Origin: Vibrio fluvialis
GTDB taxonomy: Bacteria > Pseudomonadota > Gammaproteobacteria > Enterobacterales > Vibrionaceae
Reading direction: 5' to 3'
DNA length: 64,000 nucleotides
Assembly (NCBI RefSeq): GCF_900460245.1
Contig: NZ_UHIP01000001.1
Coordinates: 2,294,001 to 2,358,000 of the forward strand
Position numbers and translations under genes: made by a program. Shown here piece after piece: positions 21,281-32,404 of the stretch. How positions within the stretch are numbered: position 1 is the stretch's first letter; each line of letters begins with the position of its first letter. The notes under the pieces are model-generated. The model made no database searches, was not told where the DNA came from, and saw nothing but the letters and a program-made list of their open reading frames with translations.

Positions 21281-22084
21281 ATGCATCCAATGCTAAACAT
21301 TGCTATTCGCGCGGCGCGAAAAGCAGGCAACCATATTGCCAAATCTCTAGAAAACGCTGAGAAAATTGAATCAACTCAGAAAGGCACGAACGACTTTGTT
21401 ACTAACGTAGACAAAGAAGCAGAAGCTATCATCATTTCAACTATCAAGAGCTCATACCCAGAGCACTGTATCGTTGCCGAAGAAGGCGGTCTTATCGAAG
21501 GTAAAGATAAGGACGTACAATGGATCATCGACCCACTGGATGGCACCACTAACTTTGTTAAAGGTCTTCCTCACTTCGCGGTTTCTATCGCGGTTCGCTT
21601 CAAAGGCAAAACTGAAGTCGCCTGTGTTTACGATCCAATGCTGAATGAACTGTTTACTGCTCAACGTGGTTCTGGCGCACAGCTGAACAACGCGCGTATC
21701 CGTGTTCAACCACTGAAAGATCTGCAAGGTGCCGTTCTGGCAACAGGTTTCCCATTCAAACAGAAACAGCATTCTGAGTCTTTCATGAAGATCATCTCTG
21801 CTCTGTTCATTGAATGTGCGGACTTCCGTCGTACTGGTTCTGCGGCTCTGGATCTGTGTTACCTGGCCTCTAATCGTGTTGATGGTTACTTTGAGCTGGG
21901 TCTGAAACCTTGGGATATGGCAGCGGGTGAACTGATTGCTCGTGAAGCAGGCGCAATCCTGACTGACTTTGCTGGCGGCACTGATTACATGAAATCAGGC
22001 AACATCGTAGGTTCAAGCCCACGCGGTGTGAAAGCAATTCTTAAGCACATCCGTGAAAACGGCAACAGCGCAATTCTGAAATAA
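21281..22084 (+). CDS. suhB: Inositol-1-monophosphatase SuhB
   Basis: Mg2+-dependent phosphatase fold that in E. coli also takes part in rRNA antitermination and ribosome maturation. Metal site motifs are EEGG, WIIDPLDGTTNF and PWDMAAGELIAREAGA. 267 residues, the same as E. coli. It is divergent from trmJ; TGATATACT (extended -10, about 21229-21237) is a plausible promoter 44 bases upstream. Confidence 0.97.
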   Translation: MHPMLNIAIRAARKAGNHIAKSLENAEKIESTQKGTNDFVTNVDKEAEAIIISTIKSSYPEHCIVAEEGGLIEGKDKDVQWIIDPLDGTTNFVKGLPHFAVSIAVRFKGKTEVACVYDPMLNELFTAQRGSGAQLNNARIRVQPLKDLQGAVLATGFPFKQKQHSESFMKIISALFIECADFRRTGSAALDLCYLASNRVDGYFELGLKPWDMAAGELIAREAGAILTDFAGGTDYMKSGNIVGSSPRGVKAILKHIRENGNSAILK

Positions 22085-22117
22085 GAACGCCCTGAGAATT
22101 CCAGCTCCGTCACAGCT

Positions 22118-22150
22118 GATAAAAAGCCCCGCAATCGCGGGGCTTTTTTC
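22118..22150. terminator. suhB terminator, shared with the opposing gene
   Basis: AAAAAGCCCCGC / GCGGGGCTTTTTT (loop AATC) lies between convergent suhB and the isochorismatase-fold gene; A and T runs on both sides make it bidirectional. Confidence 0.9.
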
Positions 22151-22179
22151 ATACCTAAGTCATACCAATTGGGCACTGA

Positions 22180-22728
22180 TTACAACAGAGCCAAGACATC
22201 CTGAGTGGTGCCGGTTTCGGCCAGACGCGGAAAAATCGCGTTAATCGCGTGCTGGTGATTATCAAGATTCAAATCCGTCATCGCATCGGTACATAACGTC
22301 ACATGATAGCCGAGTTCAAACGCCTGACGGGCCGTTGATTCCACACCAATACTGGTTGCGATACCAACGATCACCACTTGCGTCACTCCCAACGCTTGCA
22401 ACTGCTGATGCAAATCGGTGTGCATGAATGCCCCCCAAGTGCGTTTGGTGATCAGAATGTCATCGTCCTGACGGTGAAGTTCATCCACTAAAGTCGCCCA
22501 ATTGTCCGGAACCGAATGCGAACCGAGCTTCTGGTCCGTACGTCCCGGCGCACCGCCTGCCACATTGACTAATACCACAGGTCGCTGTTGCTGATGAAAC
22601 ACATCAATCAGTCGGTTTGCCTGTTCAATCACACCCGGCACCGTATGCTGGGGAGGCAGAGCCACAATACCGCACTGCAAATCAATCACGATCAGTGCGG
22701 TTGTTTTATCCAATTGAGTAATCGCCAT
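22180..22728 (-). CDS. Isochorismatase-fold hydrolase, Cys-less
   Basis: Member of the isochorismatase/nicotinamidase superfamily, 182 residues. The catalytic Asp (D16, VIDLQ) and Lys (K95, TKRTWGAF) are present, but the nucleophilic Cys position in VGIATSIGVESTARQAF is Gly128. Amidases of this family need that Cys, whereas isochorismatases do not. So it is unlikely to be a nicotinamidase; the substrate is unknown. It lies alone between convergent suhB and the end of secF, followed by the shared terminator. AGGAG precedes its ATG. Confidence 0.8.
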   Translation of the reverse strand: MAITQLDKTTALIVIDLQCGIVALPPQHTVPGVIEQANRLIDVFHQQQRPVVLVNVAGGAPGRTDQKLGSHSVPDNWATLVDELHRQDDDILITKRTWGAFMHTDLHQQLQALGVTQVVIVGIATSIGVESTARQAFELGYHVTLCTDAMTDLNLDNHQHAINAIFPRLAETGTTQDVLALL

Positions 22729-22777
22729 GCGCGCTCCTTTTCGTTAATGACAATAGAATGTTAAAAGTAACCATAAG

Positions 22778-22806
22778 AAAAAAGCCACTGAATCGTCAGT
22801 GGCTTT
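22778..22806 (-). terminator. yajC-secD-secF terminator
   Basis: Stem AAAGCCACTGA / TCAGTGGCTTT with a T run on the minus strand, eight bases after the secF stop. Confidence 0.9.
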
Positions 22807-22813
22807 GAGGAGA

Positions 22814-23761
22814 TTATGGCAGCTCGTCGAGATCTGCACCTTCTTTTTCCACTTGTGGTGGAAGCAGGTGCTCACGGGTAATTCCCAGTCTCAGAGCCAG
22901 AGCCGATGCGACGTAGATTGATGAGTAAGTACCGACGGTAATACCCAACAATAGTGCGGTAGCAAAACCATGAATGTTCGCGCCGCCCTGTACAAACAGA
23001 GCAATCACCACAAACAACGTGGTTCCGGAAGTGATCAGCGTACGGCTCAGCGTTTGTGTGATCGAAATGTTCATGATCTCAGCCGGTTCGCCCTTACGCA
23101 ATTTGCGGAAGTTTTCACGAATCCGGTCAAAAACCACGATGGTATCGTTGAGCGAGTAACCGACCACCGTCAGCAGTGCCGCGACAATCGTCAAGTCCAC
23201 TTCGATTTGCAACAGAGAGAACACGCCAAGCGTAATGATGACGTCGTGCGCCAGTGACAACACAGCACCGGCCGCCAGACGCCATTCAAAGCGCATTGAG
23301 ACGTAAATCAGGATACAGATCAGTGATACGATGATCGCCAGACCACCCGCCTCTGTCAGTTCGTCACCCACGTTAGGACCGACGAACTCGATACGGCGCA
23401 TTTCCACCGCTTTACCGGTACCTTCTTTGATAGCATCCAGAATCTGGTTACCCAGTGTCTGGCCTGCCATATCATCACGTGGACGCAGACGTACCATGAC
23501 TTCACGGGCAGAGCCAAAGTTCTGCACCGTTGCATCACCAAAACCTTTCGCTTCCAACGACGTACGAATCTCTTCAAGGTTCGCAGGCTGCTCAAAACCG
23601 ACTTCAATCAGCGTACCGCCGGTGAAGTCCAGGCCCCAGTTCAGCCATTTGGTCGACAGCGTGAAGATCGAAGCTCCGATCATCAGCAGCGACAGCATGA
23701 AAGTGACCTTCGACCAACGCATAAAGTCGATCGTTTTCTCTGCTTTCAGAATTTGAAACAT
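22814..23761 (-). CDS. secF: Protein translocase subunit SecF
   Basis: Inner-membrane RND-type partner of SecD that pulls secreted proteins across using the proton gradient. Six membrane helices are evident, with the large periplasmic loop after TM1, and the motif NDTIVVFDRIREN in the second half. 315 residues. It begins 14 bases after secD. Confidence 0.97.
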   Translation of the reverse strand: MFQILKAEKTIDFMRWSKVTFMLSLLMIGASIFTLSTKWLNWGLDFTGGTLIEVGFEQPANLEEIRTSLEAKGFGDATVQNFGSAREVMVRLRPRDDMAGQTLGNQILDAIKEGTGKAVEMRRIEFVGPNVGDELTEAGGLAIIVSLICILIYVSMRFEWRLAAGAVLSLAHDVIITLGVFSLLQIEVDLTIVAALLTVVGYSLNDTIVVFDRIRENFRKLRKGEPAEIMNISITQTLSRTLITSGTTLFVVIALFVQGGANIHGFATALLLGITVGTYSSIYVASALALRLGITREHLLPPQVEKEGADLDELP

Positions 23762-23775
23762 AATAATTCCTGGCC

Positions 23776-25629
23776 TTAGATCGACAATTTGTTGATGCGT
23801 TTACCGCCGTACAGCAGGTTGACGATGCAACGTGTACCGATGATAGCGGTAAACATGGAGGTCAAAATACCGATAGACAGCGTGACCGCGAAGCCTTTAA
23901 TCGCACCTGTACCTACGGCAAACAGAATGATTGCCGTGATCAGCGTGGTGATGTTGGCATCAGCAATGGTACTGAACGCGTTAGCATAACCCTGGTGAAT
24001 CGCTTGCTGAGGATTGCGTCCATCACGCAGCTCTTCACGAATACGCTCGAAGATCAAGACGTTGGCGTCGACCGCCATACCGACCGTCAGAACGATACCC
24101 GCAATGCCCGGCAGCGTCATGGTGGCACCCGGAATCATCGACATCACACCGATGATCAGCACCAGGTTTGCCGCAAGCGCAACGTTGGCGATCAAACCAA
24201 ACTTACGGTAGTACAGTGCAGTGAAGATCATCACCGCCAGCAGACCCCAGATACACGCCTGAATACCCATATCGATGTTTTGCTGTCCCATTGATGGACC
24301 AATGGTGCGCTCTTCAACGATAGAGATAGGTGCGATCAGTGCGCCTGCACGCAGCAACAGCGCCAGGTTGTGCGCTTCGGCAACAGAGTTAATCCCGGTG
24401 ATGCGGAAGTTACGGCCCAGAGCTGACTGAATGGTCGCCTGGTTGATCACTTCTTCATGCTTGGTCAGAATCACTTTGCCTTCAGCGGTTTTCTCGCCAC
24501 TGTCTTTGTATTCAGCAAACACGGTCGCCATCAACTTGCCGATGTTCTTTTTCGAGAACGCCGCCATTTTGCTGCCGCCTTCGCTGTCGAGCGAAATGTT
24601 TACCTGTGGACGACCGTATTCATCGGTGCTTGAACTTGCATCCGTGATGCTTGAACCGCCCAGAATCACACGTTTTTTCAGCACAACCGGACGGCCTGAA
24701 CGATCCAGTTTGATTTCGCTGCCCGCAGGTACACGACCCGAAGCCGCGGCCGCTAGATCAGCTTTATCATCCACTTCGCGGAATTCAAGCGTGGCCGTTG
24801 CGCCTAAGATTTCTTTGGCACGCGCTGTATCCTGAACCCCTGGCAGTTCAACCACGATGCGAGTAGCACCCTGACGCTGAACCAGTGGCTCAGCCACACC
24901 CAGTTCGTTTACACGGTTACGCAGAATGGTGATGTTCTGTTCAACAGCATAGTTACGGATTTCCTGCAGACGCGCCTCAGTAAAGGTGGCAGTCAGAATG
25001 AAACGACCTTCGGTGTCTGAAGGAGCAAACGTCATATCACGGTGCTTGGATTCCAGTGCTTTACGCGCCTGATCGACCTGTTCGGCATCACGCAGCGTAA
25101 TTTCCACTGAATTCGCCAGAGGACGAATCGCACGGTAACGGATTTTTTCTTCACGCAGTTCGCTGCGGAAAGCTTCTTCCTGCTGACCGATCAATTTCTC
25201 CATTGCCGCATCCATGTCGACTTCCATCAGGAAGTGCACGCCGCCGCGCAGATCGAGACCGAGTTTCATTGGCGCAGCGCCAATCGATTCCAACCAATCC
25301 GGAGTTGAAGCAGCCAGGTTTAACGCCACAATCTTGTCACTGCCTAACGCTTCGCTGATCACGTCGCGGGCACTGATTTGAGTATCGGTGTCGTTAAATC
25401 GAACAAGAATGGATCCATTTTCGAGAGCAATGGATTTATGAGAAAGGTGCGCCGTATCGAGCGCTTTGGTGACAGCATCCAGCGTTGACATATCTACAGA
25501 GGCGCCACGCGCCCCTGTAACTTGAATAGCCGGATCTTCACCGTAGATATTTGGAAGTGCATACAAGGCAGAGATGGCAATGGCAAACACCACCATCAGG
25601 TACTTCCATAATGGATAACGGTTTAACAC
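23776..25629 (-). CDS. secD: Protein translocase subunit SecD
   Basis: Partner of SecF. The first helix ([19 protein letters not shown]) is followed by a periplasmic region of about 420 residues ([15 protein letters not shown]), then five helices with [18 protein letters not shown]. 617 residues, as in E. coli. It lies 21 bases after yajC. Confidence 0.97.
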   Translation of the reverse strand: MLNRYPLWKYLMVVFAIAISALYALPNIYGEDPAIQVTGARGASVDMSTLDAVTKALDTAHLSHKSIALENGSILVRFNDTDTQISARDVISEALGSDKIVALNLAASTPDWLESIGAAPMKLGLDLRGGVHFLMEVDMDAAMEKLIGQQEEAFRSELREEKIRYRAIRPLANSVEITLRDAEQVDQARKALESKHRDMTFAPSDTEGRFILTATFTEARLQEIRNYAVEQNITILRNRVNELGVAEPLVQRQGATRIVVELPGVQDTARAKEILGATATLEFREVDDKADLAAAASGRVPAGSEIKLDRSGRPVVLKKRVILGGSSITDASSSTDEYGRPQVNISLDSEGGSKMAAFSKKNIGKLMATVFAEYKDSGEKTAEGKVILTKHEEVINQATIQSALGRNFRITGINSVAEAHNLALLLRAGALIAPISIVEERTIGPSMGQQNIDMGIQACIWGLLAVMIFTALYYRKFGLIANVALAANLVLIIGVMSMIPGATMTLPGIAGIVLTVGMAVDANVLIFERIREELRDGRNPQQAIHQGYANAFSTIADANITTLITAIILFAVGTGAIKGFAVTLSIGILTSMFTAIIGTRCIVNLLYGGKRINKLSI

Positions 25630-25650
25630 AGCGAGGATCCTCTAGCTGTT

Positions 25651-25983
25651 TTATAGAGATTTCAGTGTACCTTTTGGCAGCACTGCAGTGACGAAGTCTT
25701 TTTTGATCACAACTTCATTGTTTGTGTTCAGTTCGATTGAGATGTAGTCGTTGTCTTCTGCAATCTTCGTGATTTTGCCAACCAGACCACCGCTTGTCAG
25801 AACTTCATCACCTTTGCCCATGGAGGACATCAGGTTTTTATGCTCTTTCACACGCTTTGATTGTGGGCGGTAGATCATGAAGTAGAAGATTACCGCGAAC
25901 ATGCCCAGCATGATCAGCATTTCAAAACCACCACCTTGTGGGGCACCTTCACCTGCTGCATGTGCTACAGAAATTAGACTCAT
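25651..25983 (-). CDS. yajC: Sec translocon accessory protein YajC
   Basis: Small single-span membrane protein that joins the SecDF complex. It has one helix at about residues 21-38 (MLIMLGMFAVIFYFMIYRP), then the conserved QSKRVKEHKNLM and GDEVLTSGG..GKI segments. 110 residues. It opens the yajC-secD-secF run 105 bases after tgt. Confidence 0.96.
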   Translation of the reverse strand: MSLISVAHAAGEGAPQGGGFEMLIMLGMFAVIFYFMIYRPQSKRVKEHKNLMSSMGKGDEVLTSGGLVGKITKIAEDNDYISIELNTNNEVVIKKDFVTAVLPKGTLKSL

Positions 25984-26088
25984 TGAGAAACGTCCTCTAA
26001 GTTATTGTTGTGTAATTTTCGATTCTATTGGGCTACACCAGGTTAAATTCAAGCAGCTCAGTGCACAAATCCAACCTGGCGCACGAAA

Positions 26089-27243
<1,155 letters not shown>

Positions 27244-27367
27244 TCAGAGAAACAGTCTGACGGATTATGTATCTGTGCCGCGTCAGGCAGGCATCGATAC
27301 CACATCGCCCGGATAAGTGTCCTGACGATTCATAATAGATTGTGTTTATGACGTCACGCCTGCCGAA

Positions 27368-28426
27368 TTAAGCTTCGACGGTTCGTTTACGGATAAACAT
27401 CGCATCACCATAGCTAAAGAAGCGATACTGCTGCGTTACCGCATGATCGTATGCAGCCATGGTGTGCTCATAGCCAGCAAAGGCGCTCACCAACATGATG
27501 AGTGTCGATTCCGGCAAATGGAAGTTGGTGATCAAGCAATCCACCAACTGGTATTCATAACCAGGGAAGATGAAGATCTCGGTGTCACCAAAAAACGGAA
27601 CCAGCTCAGTGCCCTTTTTCAGCGCATCTTGCGCTGCGCTTTCCAGCGAACGGACCGACGTGGTTCCTACCGCAATAATGCGGCCGCCACGGGCTTTGGT
27701 CGCGGCAATCGCGTCCACCACCTCTTGCGGCACTTCAACGTATTCCGCATGCATGTGGTGATCGTTGATATTGTCCACGCGCACCGGCTGGAATGTGCCC
27801 GCACCCACATGAAGAGTCACGTAAGCAAATTCGACACCTTTCGCCTTGATTTGCTCAAGCAGCGCTTGGTCAAAGTGAAGGCCGGCTGTCGGCGCAGCCA
27901 CTGCGCCCGGCTTCTGGTTGTAGACGGTCTGATAACGCTCTTTGTCCGCATCGTCGTCAGGACGATCGATGTACGGCGGCAGCGGCATGTGACCAATCTG
28001 GTTCAGAATGTCCAGCACCACAGTTTCAGCGGTAAAACGAATCTCAAACAGCGCATCGTGACGCGCTTCCATAATGGCATGGAATTCATCGTTTTCGCCC
28101 AGAAACAGTTCGGTGCCTGGCTTGGGCGGCTTAGAGCAGCGCACGTGAGCCAGAATCGAATGTTCATCCAGCATACGTTCCACCAGCACTTCCAGCTTAC
28201 CGCCAGAGGCTTTACGGCCAAACATACGTGCCGGAATGACTCGAGTATTGTTAAACACCAGTAAATCACCCGGTTCAACACAGTTCAGGACATCCTTAAA
28301 GGTGCCATCAACCAGCTCACCGGTGTTGCCGTCTAGCTGCAGCAGACGGCTGGCGGTTCGTTCCGCCATCGGATAGCGAGCAATCAGCTCGTCCGGGAGT
28401 TCAAAATGAAAATCTGAAACTTGCAT
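27368..28426 (-). CDS. queA: S-adenosylmethionine:tRNA ribosyltransferase-isomerase
   Basis: Transfers the ribosyl group of SAM to preQ1-tRNA to form epoxyqueuosine. It shows [41 protein letters not shown] and [11 protein letters not shown], all family motifs. 352 residues. First gene of the queA-tgt-yajC-secDF series. A long antisense frame over it (27443-28264) is a by-product of codon composition. Confidence 0.97.
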   Translation of the reverse strand: MQVSDFHFELPDELIARYPMAERTASRLLQLDGNTGELVDGTFKDVLNCVEPGDLLVFNNTRVIPARMFGRKASGGKLEVLVERMLDEHSILAHVRCSKPPKPGTELFLGENDEFHAIMEARHDALFEIRFTAETVVLDILNQIGHMPLPPYIDRPDDDADKERYQTVYNQKPGAVAAPTAGLHFDQALLEQIKAKGVEFAYVTLHVGAGTFQPVRVDNINDHHMHAEYVEVPQEVVDAIAATKARGGRIIAVGTTSVRSLESAAQDALKKGTELVPFFGDTEIFIFPGYEYQLVDCLITNFHLPESTLIMLVSAFAGYEHTMAAYDHAVTQQYRFFSYGDAMFIRKRTVEA

Positions 28427-28773
28427 GACTCTTTCTTGATTCTCTTGGCTTTCGCCTTTCTCGGGATAGGTGCGACGGTTTATTTCGCGGCGCGGTAGTA
28501 TATACCCAAGTCATCTCAAGATACAGGATTGTGCACAAGTCAGGCGGGCCTTGAAAAGCAAAGGATTGTAATCAAAAGTGACATGCCAATCGCTCCGCTC
28601 AGCCAGTGAGGCCATAAAAACCGACTTAACTCTCAGATATTTATCCACAAAAAAACTATAGTTATAAGCAAAGAAGCCGCCGTCATCGCCGAGCCCAGAA
28701 GCTCAGCCTAAAGAGGCGTATGACTTGCGGTCAGATGGGTATTTTACAGTCTCAGAAGAAACAGGAGTTGGTT
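28427..28773. other. Intergenic region with candidate dispersed repeat
   Basis: 347 bp separate divergent queA and the CBS-pair gene. About 28498-28620 looks like non-coding repeat-type sequence: it starts TATACCCAAGTCATCTCAAG, a string I recall from many Vibrio intergenic regions. The right part (28620-28770) is AT-rich, with TATAGT near 28658 as a possible -10 for the CBS gene. No RNA gene recognised. Confidence 0.4.
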
Positions 28774-29244
28774 ATGATCAAGGTCGAAGACATGATGACT
28801 CGCAACCCTCACACCTTGTTGCGTTCCCATACTTTAGCCGATGCCCGTCATATGATGGAGGCACTGGATATTCGCCATATTCCGGTGGTCGATGCCAACC
28901 GTAAACTGCTTGGTATCGTCACTCAGCGCGACATTCTCGCGGCGCAGGAATCCAGCCTGCAAAGATTACCAGCCGAACAATCTTACACCGCCGATACCCC
29001 ACTCTACGAAATGATGCACACGGAAGTGATGACGGTCGCGCCGCAGGCCGGATTAAAAGAGAGTGCCCTTTATATGCAAAAACATAAAGTGGGCTGTTTG
29101 CCGGTGGTGGCAAAAGGTGAGCTGGTTGGCATCATTACCGACAGCGATTTCGTCTCCATTGCCATCAACTTGCTTGAATTGGCCGAAGAAAGTGAACCGG
29201 ATGAAATTGAGCAAGACAGTGATTTGGACACCACTGAGTTGTGA
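28774..29244 (+). CDS. CBS-pair domain protein
   Basis: A 156-residue cytoplasmic protein made of two CBS domains (about residues 5-60 and 75-132) and an acidic tail (EESEPDEIEQDSDLDTTEL). Each domain has the repeat pattern M..NPHTL.. / M..EVMTV.. and GIVTQRDIL / GIITDSDFV. Such stand-alone pairs usually bind adenosyl ligands and regulate a partner; none is identified here. ATG 28774 has AGGAG six bases upstream; an in-frame Met at 28720 lacks one. Single gene, divergent from queA and convergent with aceA. Confidence 0.85.
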   Translation: MIKVEDMMTRNPHTLLRSHTLADARHMMEALDIRHIPVVDANRKLLGIVTQRDILAAQESSLQRLPAEQSYTADTPLYEMMHTEVMTVAPQAGLKESALYMQKHKVGCLPVVAKGELVGIITDSDFVSIAINLLELAEESEPDEIEQDSDLDTTEL

Positions 29245-29257
29245 TGAAAAACCAATC

Positions 29258-29283
29258 AAAAAAAGAGCGACCGAAGCCGCTCA
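29258..29283 (-). terminator. aceBA terminator
   Basis: On the minus strand GAGCGGC-TTCG-GTCGCTC (7-bp stem with one G-T pair, TTCG tetraloop) is followed by seven T residues, about 53 bases after aceA. Confidence 0.85.
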
Positions 29284-29335
29284 AAGAGTGTTGCACAGAT
29301 TATCGTTTTTAACTCACTGAGGTAAGGGAACTCAG

Positions 29336-30646
29336 TTAAAACTGGTCTTCTTCTGTAGAACCAGTCAGGGCAGTGACCGATGACTGACCACCTTGGATGG
29401 TGTTGGTCATCTTATCAAAGTAGCCGGTGCCCACTTCTTGTTGGTGGGCCACGAAGGTGTAGCCTTTTTCTGCTGCCTGGAATTCACGACGCTGAACCAT
29501 TTCCACGTAGTGACGCATGCCTTCACCCTGTGCGTAAGCGTGCGCCAGTTCGAACATGTTGAACCACATGTTGTGAATACCGGCCAGAGTAATGAACTGG
29601 TATTTGTAGCCCATGTCCGCCAGTTCCTGCTGGAACTTGGCAATGGTTTCCGCATCCAGGTTTTTCTCCCAGTTGAACGATGGCGAGCAGTTGTAAGCCA
29701 GCAGTTGATCCGGATACTGAGCGTGAATCGCTTCCGCGAACTTACGCGCCTCTTCCAGATCCGGTTTTGCCGTTTCACACCACACCAAATCAGCGTATGG
29801 CGAGTAAGCCAGACCACGGGCAATCGCCTGATCAATCCCGGCACGCACACGATAGAACCCTTCCGCCGTACGCTCACCAACGATGAAATCAGCATCGTAT
29901 GGATCGCAATCTGAAGTCAGCAGGTCAGCCGCGTTGGCATCGGTACGCGCAATCACCAGAGTGGTGGTACCCGCCACGTCAGCCGCCAGTCGCGCCGCAA
30001 CCAGTTTTTGCACCGCTTCTTGAGTTGGAACCAATACTTTACCGCCCATGTGACCACATTTTTTGACTGACGCCAGTTGGTCTTCGAAGTGTACGCCCGC
30101 AGCGCCCGCTTCAATCATCGACTTCATCAGCTCGTAAGCATTCAGAACGCCACCAAAGCCCGCTTCCGCATCCGCCACGATAGGCAGGTAGTAATCAATA
30201 CCGCCTTCATCTTCTGGTGATTTACCGCCAGACCACTGAATCTGGTCGGCACGGCGGAACGCATTGTTGATACGCTTCACCACGCTCGGTACAGAGTCAA
30301 CCGGGTAAAGCGATTGGTCCGGGTACATGGTGCCCGCGGTGTTGTTGTCCGCCGCCACCTGCCAGCCCGACAGATAAATCGCTTCGATACCGGCTTTCGC
30401 CTGCTGCACCGCCTGACCACCCGTCAGCGCGCCCAGACAGTTCACATAGCCTTTCTTGGCATTACCATTGACCAGTGACCACAGTTTGTCAGCACCGCGC
30501 TGGGCGATTGTATTGGCAGGTGTGACTGAACCACGCAGGTTCACCACTTCTTCGGCGGTATAGGTACGTTTTACGTTTTTCCAGCGTGGGTTAGTTGCCC
30601 AATCTTTTTCCAGAGCTTCAATTTGTTGGCGGCGAGTCAGTGTCAT
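29336..30646 (-). CDS. aceA: Isocitrate lyase
   Basis: Cleaves isocitrate to glyoxylate and succinate, first step of the glyoxylate bypass. The catalytic signature KKCGHMGGK has its Cys at residue 197. 436 residues. It follows aceB by about 120 bases, so both are probably one operon. No aceK (isocitrate dehydrogenase kinase/phosphatase) follows; the terminator and the convergent CBS gene come directly after. Confidence 0.97.
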   Translation of the reverse strand: MTLTRRQQIEALEKDWATNPRWKNVKRTYTAEEVVNLRGSVTPANTIAQRGADKLWSLVNGNAKKGYVNCLGALTGGQAVQQAKAGIEAIYLSGWQVAADNNTAGTMYPDQSLYPVDSVPSVVKRINNAFRRADQIQWSGGKSPEDEGGIDYYLPIVADAEAGFGGVLNAYELMKSMIEAGAAGVHFEDQLASVKKCGHMGGKVLVPTQEAVQKLVAARLAADVAGTTTLVIARTDANAADLLTSDCDPYDADFIVGERTAEGFYRVRAGIDQAIARGLAYSPYADLVWCETAKPDLEEARKFAEAIHAQYPDQLLAYNCSPSFNWEKNLDAETIAKFQQELADMGYKYQFITLAGIHNMWFNMFELAHAYAQGEGMRHYVEMVQRREFQAAEKGYTFVAHQQEVGTGYFDKMTNTIQGGQSSVTALTGSTEEDQF

Positions 30647-30766
30647 AATCTATCCCTTCTTGTAATACGCAGCGCTCGGCATGCGCATGGTCGTCCTTTT
30701 CGCTATCAGTACAACAGGCTCTGATATTGAATCGTTAGTTTCACGTTACTGTTGGTATAAGTGGTA

Positions 30767-32404
30767 TTACGCTAAGTAGTCGTAACCCGGTATGGTTAAG
30801 AAATTGGTCAGTTCATCACTGGTGGTCAGTGTTTCCATCAGTTGCGCGGCTTCTTCAAAGCGGCCTGCATTGAAACGTGGCTCACCGATTTCCGCTTTTA
30901 CCACCTCGATTTCCTCCGCCAGATAATCGCGGAACAACTGTTTGGTCACCTGTTGGCCGTTATCGAGCGATTTACCGTGCTGAATCCATTGCCAGATAGA
31001 GGCGCGGGAAATTTCAGCCGTCGCAGCATCTTCCATCAGCCCATAAATCGGCACACAACCATTGCCAGAGATCCAAGCCTCAATGTATTGCAGCGCAACG
31101 CGAATGTTGTGGCGCATACCCGCTTCGGTGCGCGGACCGTCACACGGTTCCAGCAATTCCTCAGCGTGAATCGGTGCATCCGACATGCGGCTGACATCTA
31201 ACTGATTGCTGCGCTCACCCAGTACTTGGTTGAACACTTCCATTGCGGTATTTGCCAAGCCCGGGTGTGCAACCCAAGTGCCATCGTGGCCGTTGGTCGC
31301 TTCCAGCATTTTGTCGTTGCGAATCTTCTCCAGCACCTTGGCATTTTCTGCCGGATCTTTCACCGGAATGAAGGCCGCCATACCGCCCATCGCAAACGCG
31401 CCGCGTTTATGGCAGGTGTAAATCAGCAAACGTGAGTAGGCGTTGAGGAACGGTTTGTCCATCGTCACCACCTGGCGATCCGGCAGCACACGGTCGCTGT
31501 GTTTTTTCAGCGTTTTGATGTAGCTAAAGATGTAATCCCAGCGGCCGCAGTTCAGCCCCACGATATGCTCTTTGAGTGAGAACAAAATCTCATCCATCTG
31601 GAACACCGCAGGCAGAGTTTCAATCAGCACCGTGGCTTTGATGGTGCCCGTTTCCAGCCCAAAGTAATCTTCGGTGAAATGGAACACTTCACTCCACCAT
31701 TTCGCTTCCTGATACGCCTGCAGTTTTGGCAGATAAAAGTACGGGCCACTGCCTCTTTTCAGCAACGCTTTGTAGTTGTTGAAGAAATAGAGCGCGAAGT
31801 CGAACAGAGCACCGGGAATAATCTGGCCGCCAAAAGTGACGTGTTTTTCTTTGAGGTGCAGGCCACGCACGCGGCAGATCAGCACCGCAGGATCGTCCGT
31901 CAGCTCGTAACGCTTACCGTTGTCCGGGTTGGTGTAACTGATGGTGCCGTTAACCGCATCACGCAGGTTGATTTGGCCATCCAGTACTTTGTCCCACGCT
32001 GGCGCCATTGAGTCTTCAAAATCAGCCATGAACACTTTTACGTTCGCATTCAGCGCGTTAATCACCATTTTGCGATCCGTTGGACCAGTGATTTCTACGC
32101 GGCGATCCTGCAAATCTTGCGGAATCCCCAGGATTTTCCAGCTTCCTTCGCGAATATCTTGCGTCTCTTTGAGGAAATCTGGCAGTTGGCCTTGGTCGAT
32201 CTGACTTTGTTTTTGTTCTCGCGCTGCAAGCAGCGTGTCGACACGTGAGGCAAACTGAGCACACAACTCAGATAAAAAGGTTTGGGCTTCCACAGGGAAA
32301 ATCGCCTGATGTGCCGAAGACAGAGTTCCGGTCACCTCAAGCATGCCTTCGCTAGTAGTGGATTGGCGGTGTGCTAAATCTTTGTCTGGCGTTTGAGCAA
32401 GCAT
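30767..32404 (-). CDS. aceB: Malate synthase A
   Basis: Condenses glyoxylate with acetyl-CoA to malate. It carries the family segments VFMADFEDSMAP, RVRGLHLKEKH, ETLPAVFQMDEIL and GLNCGRWDYIFSYIK. From ATG 32404 it is 545 residues, slightly longer at the N-terminus than E. coli AceB; AAGGA lies ten bases upstream. The frame continues to 32431. It is preceded by a long palindrome-rich region (32405-33000). Confidence 0.96.
   Translation of the reverse strand: MLAQTPDKDLAHRQSTTSEGMLEVTGTLSSAHQAIFPVEAQTFLSELCAQFASRVDTLLAAREQKQSQIDQGQLPDFLKETQDIREGSWKILGIPQDLQDRRVEITGPTDRKMVINALNANVKVFMADFEDSMAPAWDKVLDGQINLRDAVNGTISYTNPDNGKRYELTDDPAVLICRVRGLHLKEKHVTFGGQIIPGALFDFALYFFNNYKALLKRGSGPYFYLPKLQAYQEAKWWSEVFHFTEDYFGLETGTIKATVLIETLPAVFQMDEILFSLKEHIVGLNCGRWDYIFSYIKTLKKHSDRVLPDRQVVTMDKPFLNAYSRLLIYTCHKRGAFAMGGMAAFIPVKDPAENAKVLEKIRNDKMLEATNGHDGTWVAHPGLANTAMEVFNQVLGERSNQLDVSRMSDAPIHAEELLEPCDGPRTEAGMRHNIRVALQYIEAWISGNGCVPIYGLMEDAATAEISRASIWQWIQHGKSLDNGQQVTKQLFRDYLAEEIEVVKAEIGEPRFNAGRFEEAAQLMETLTTSDELTNFLTIPGYDYLA

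Noticed and set aside
26038..26084. CCAGGTT / AACCTGG inverted repeat between tgt and yajC as a terminator
   Set aside because: The 7-bp arms are over 30 bases apart and no T tract follows; probably chance.
27443..28264. 273-codon plus-strand frame opposite queA
   Set aside because: It is fully antisense to an unmistakable queA, has no recognisable protein features and an unusual His/Arg/Phe-rich composition, as expected for a mirror frame.
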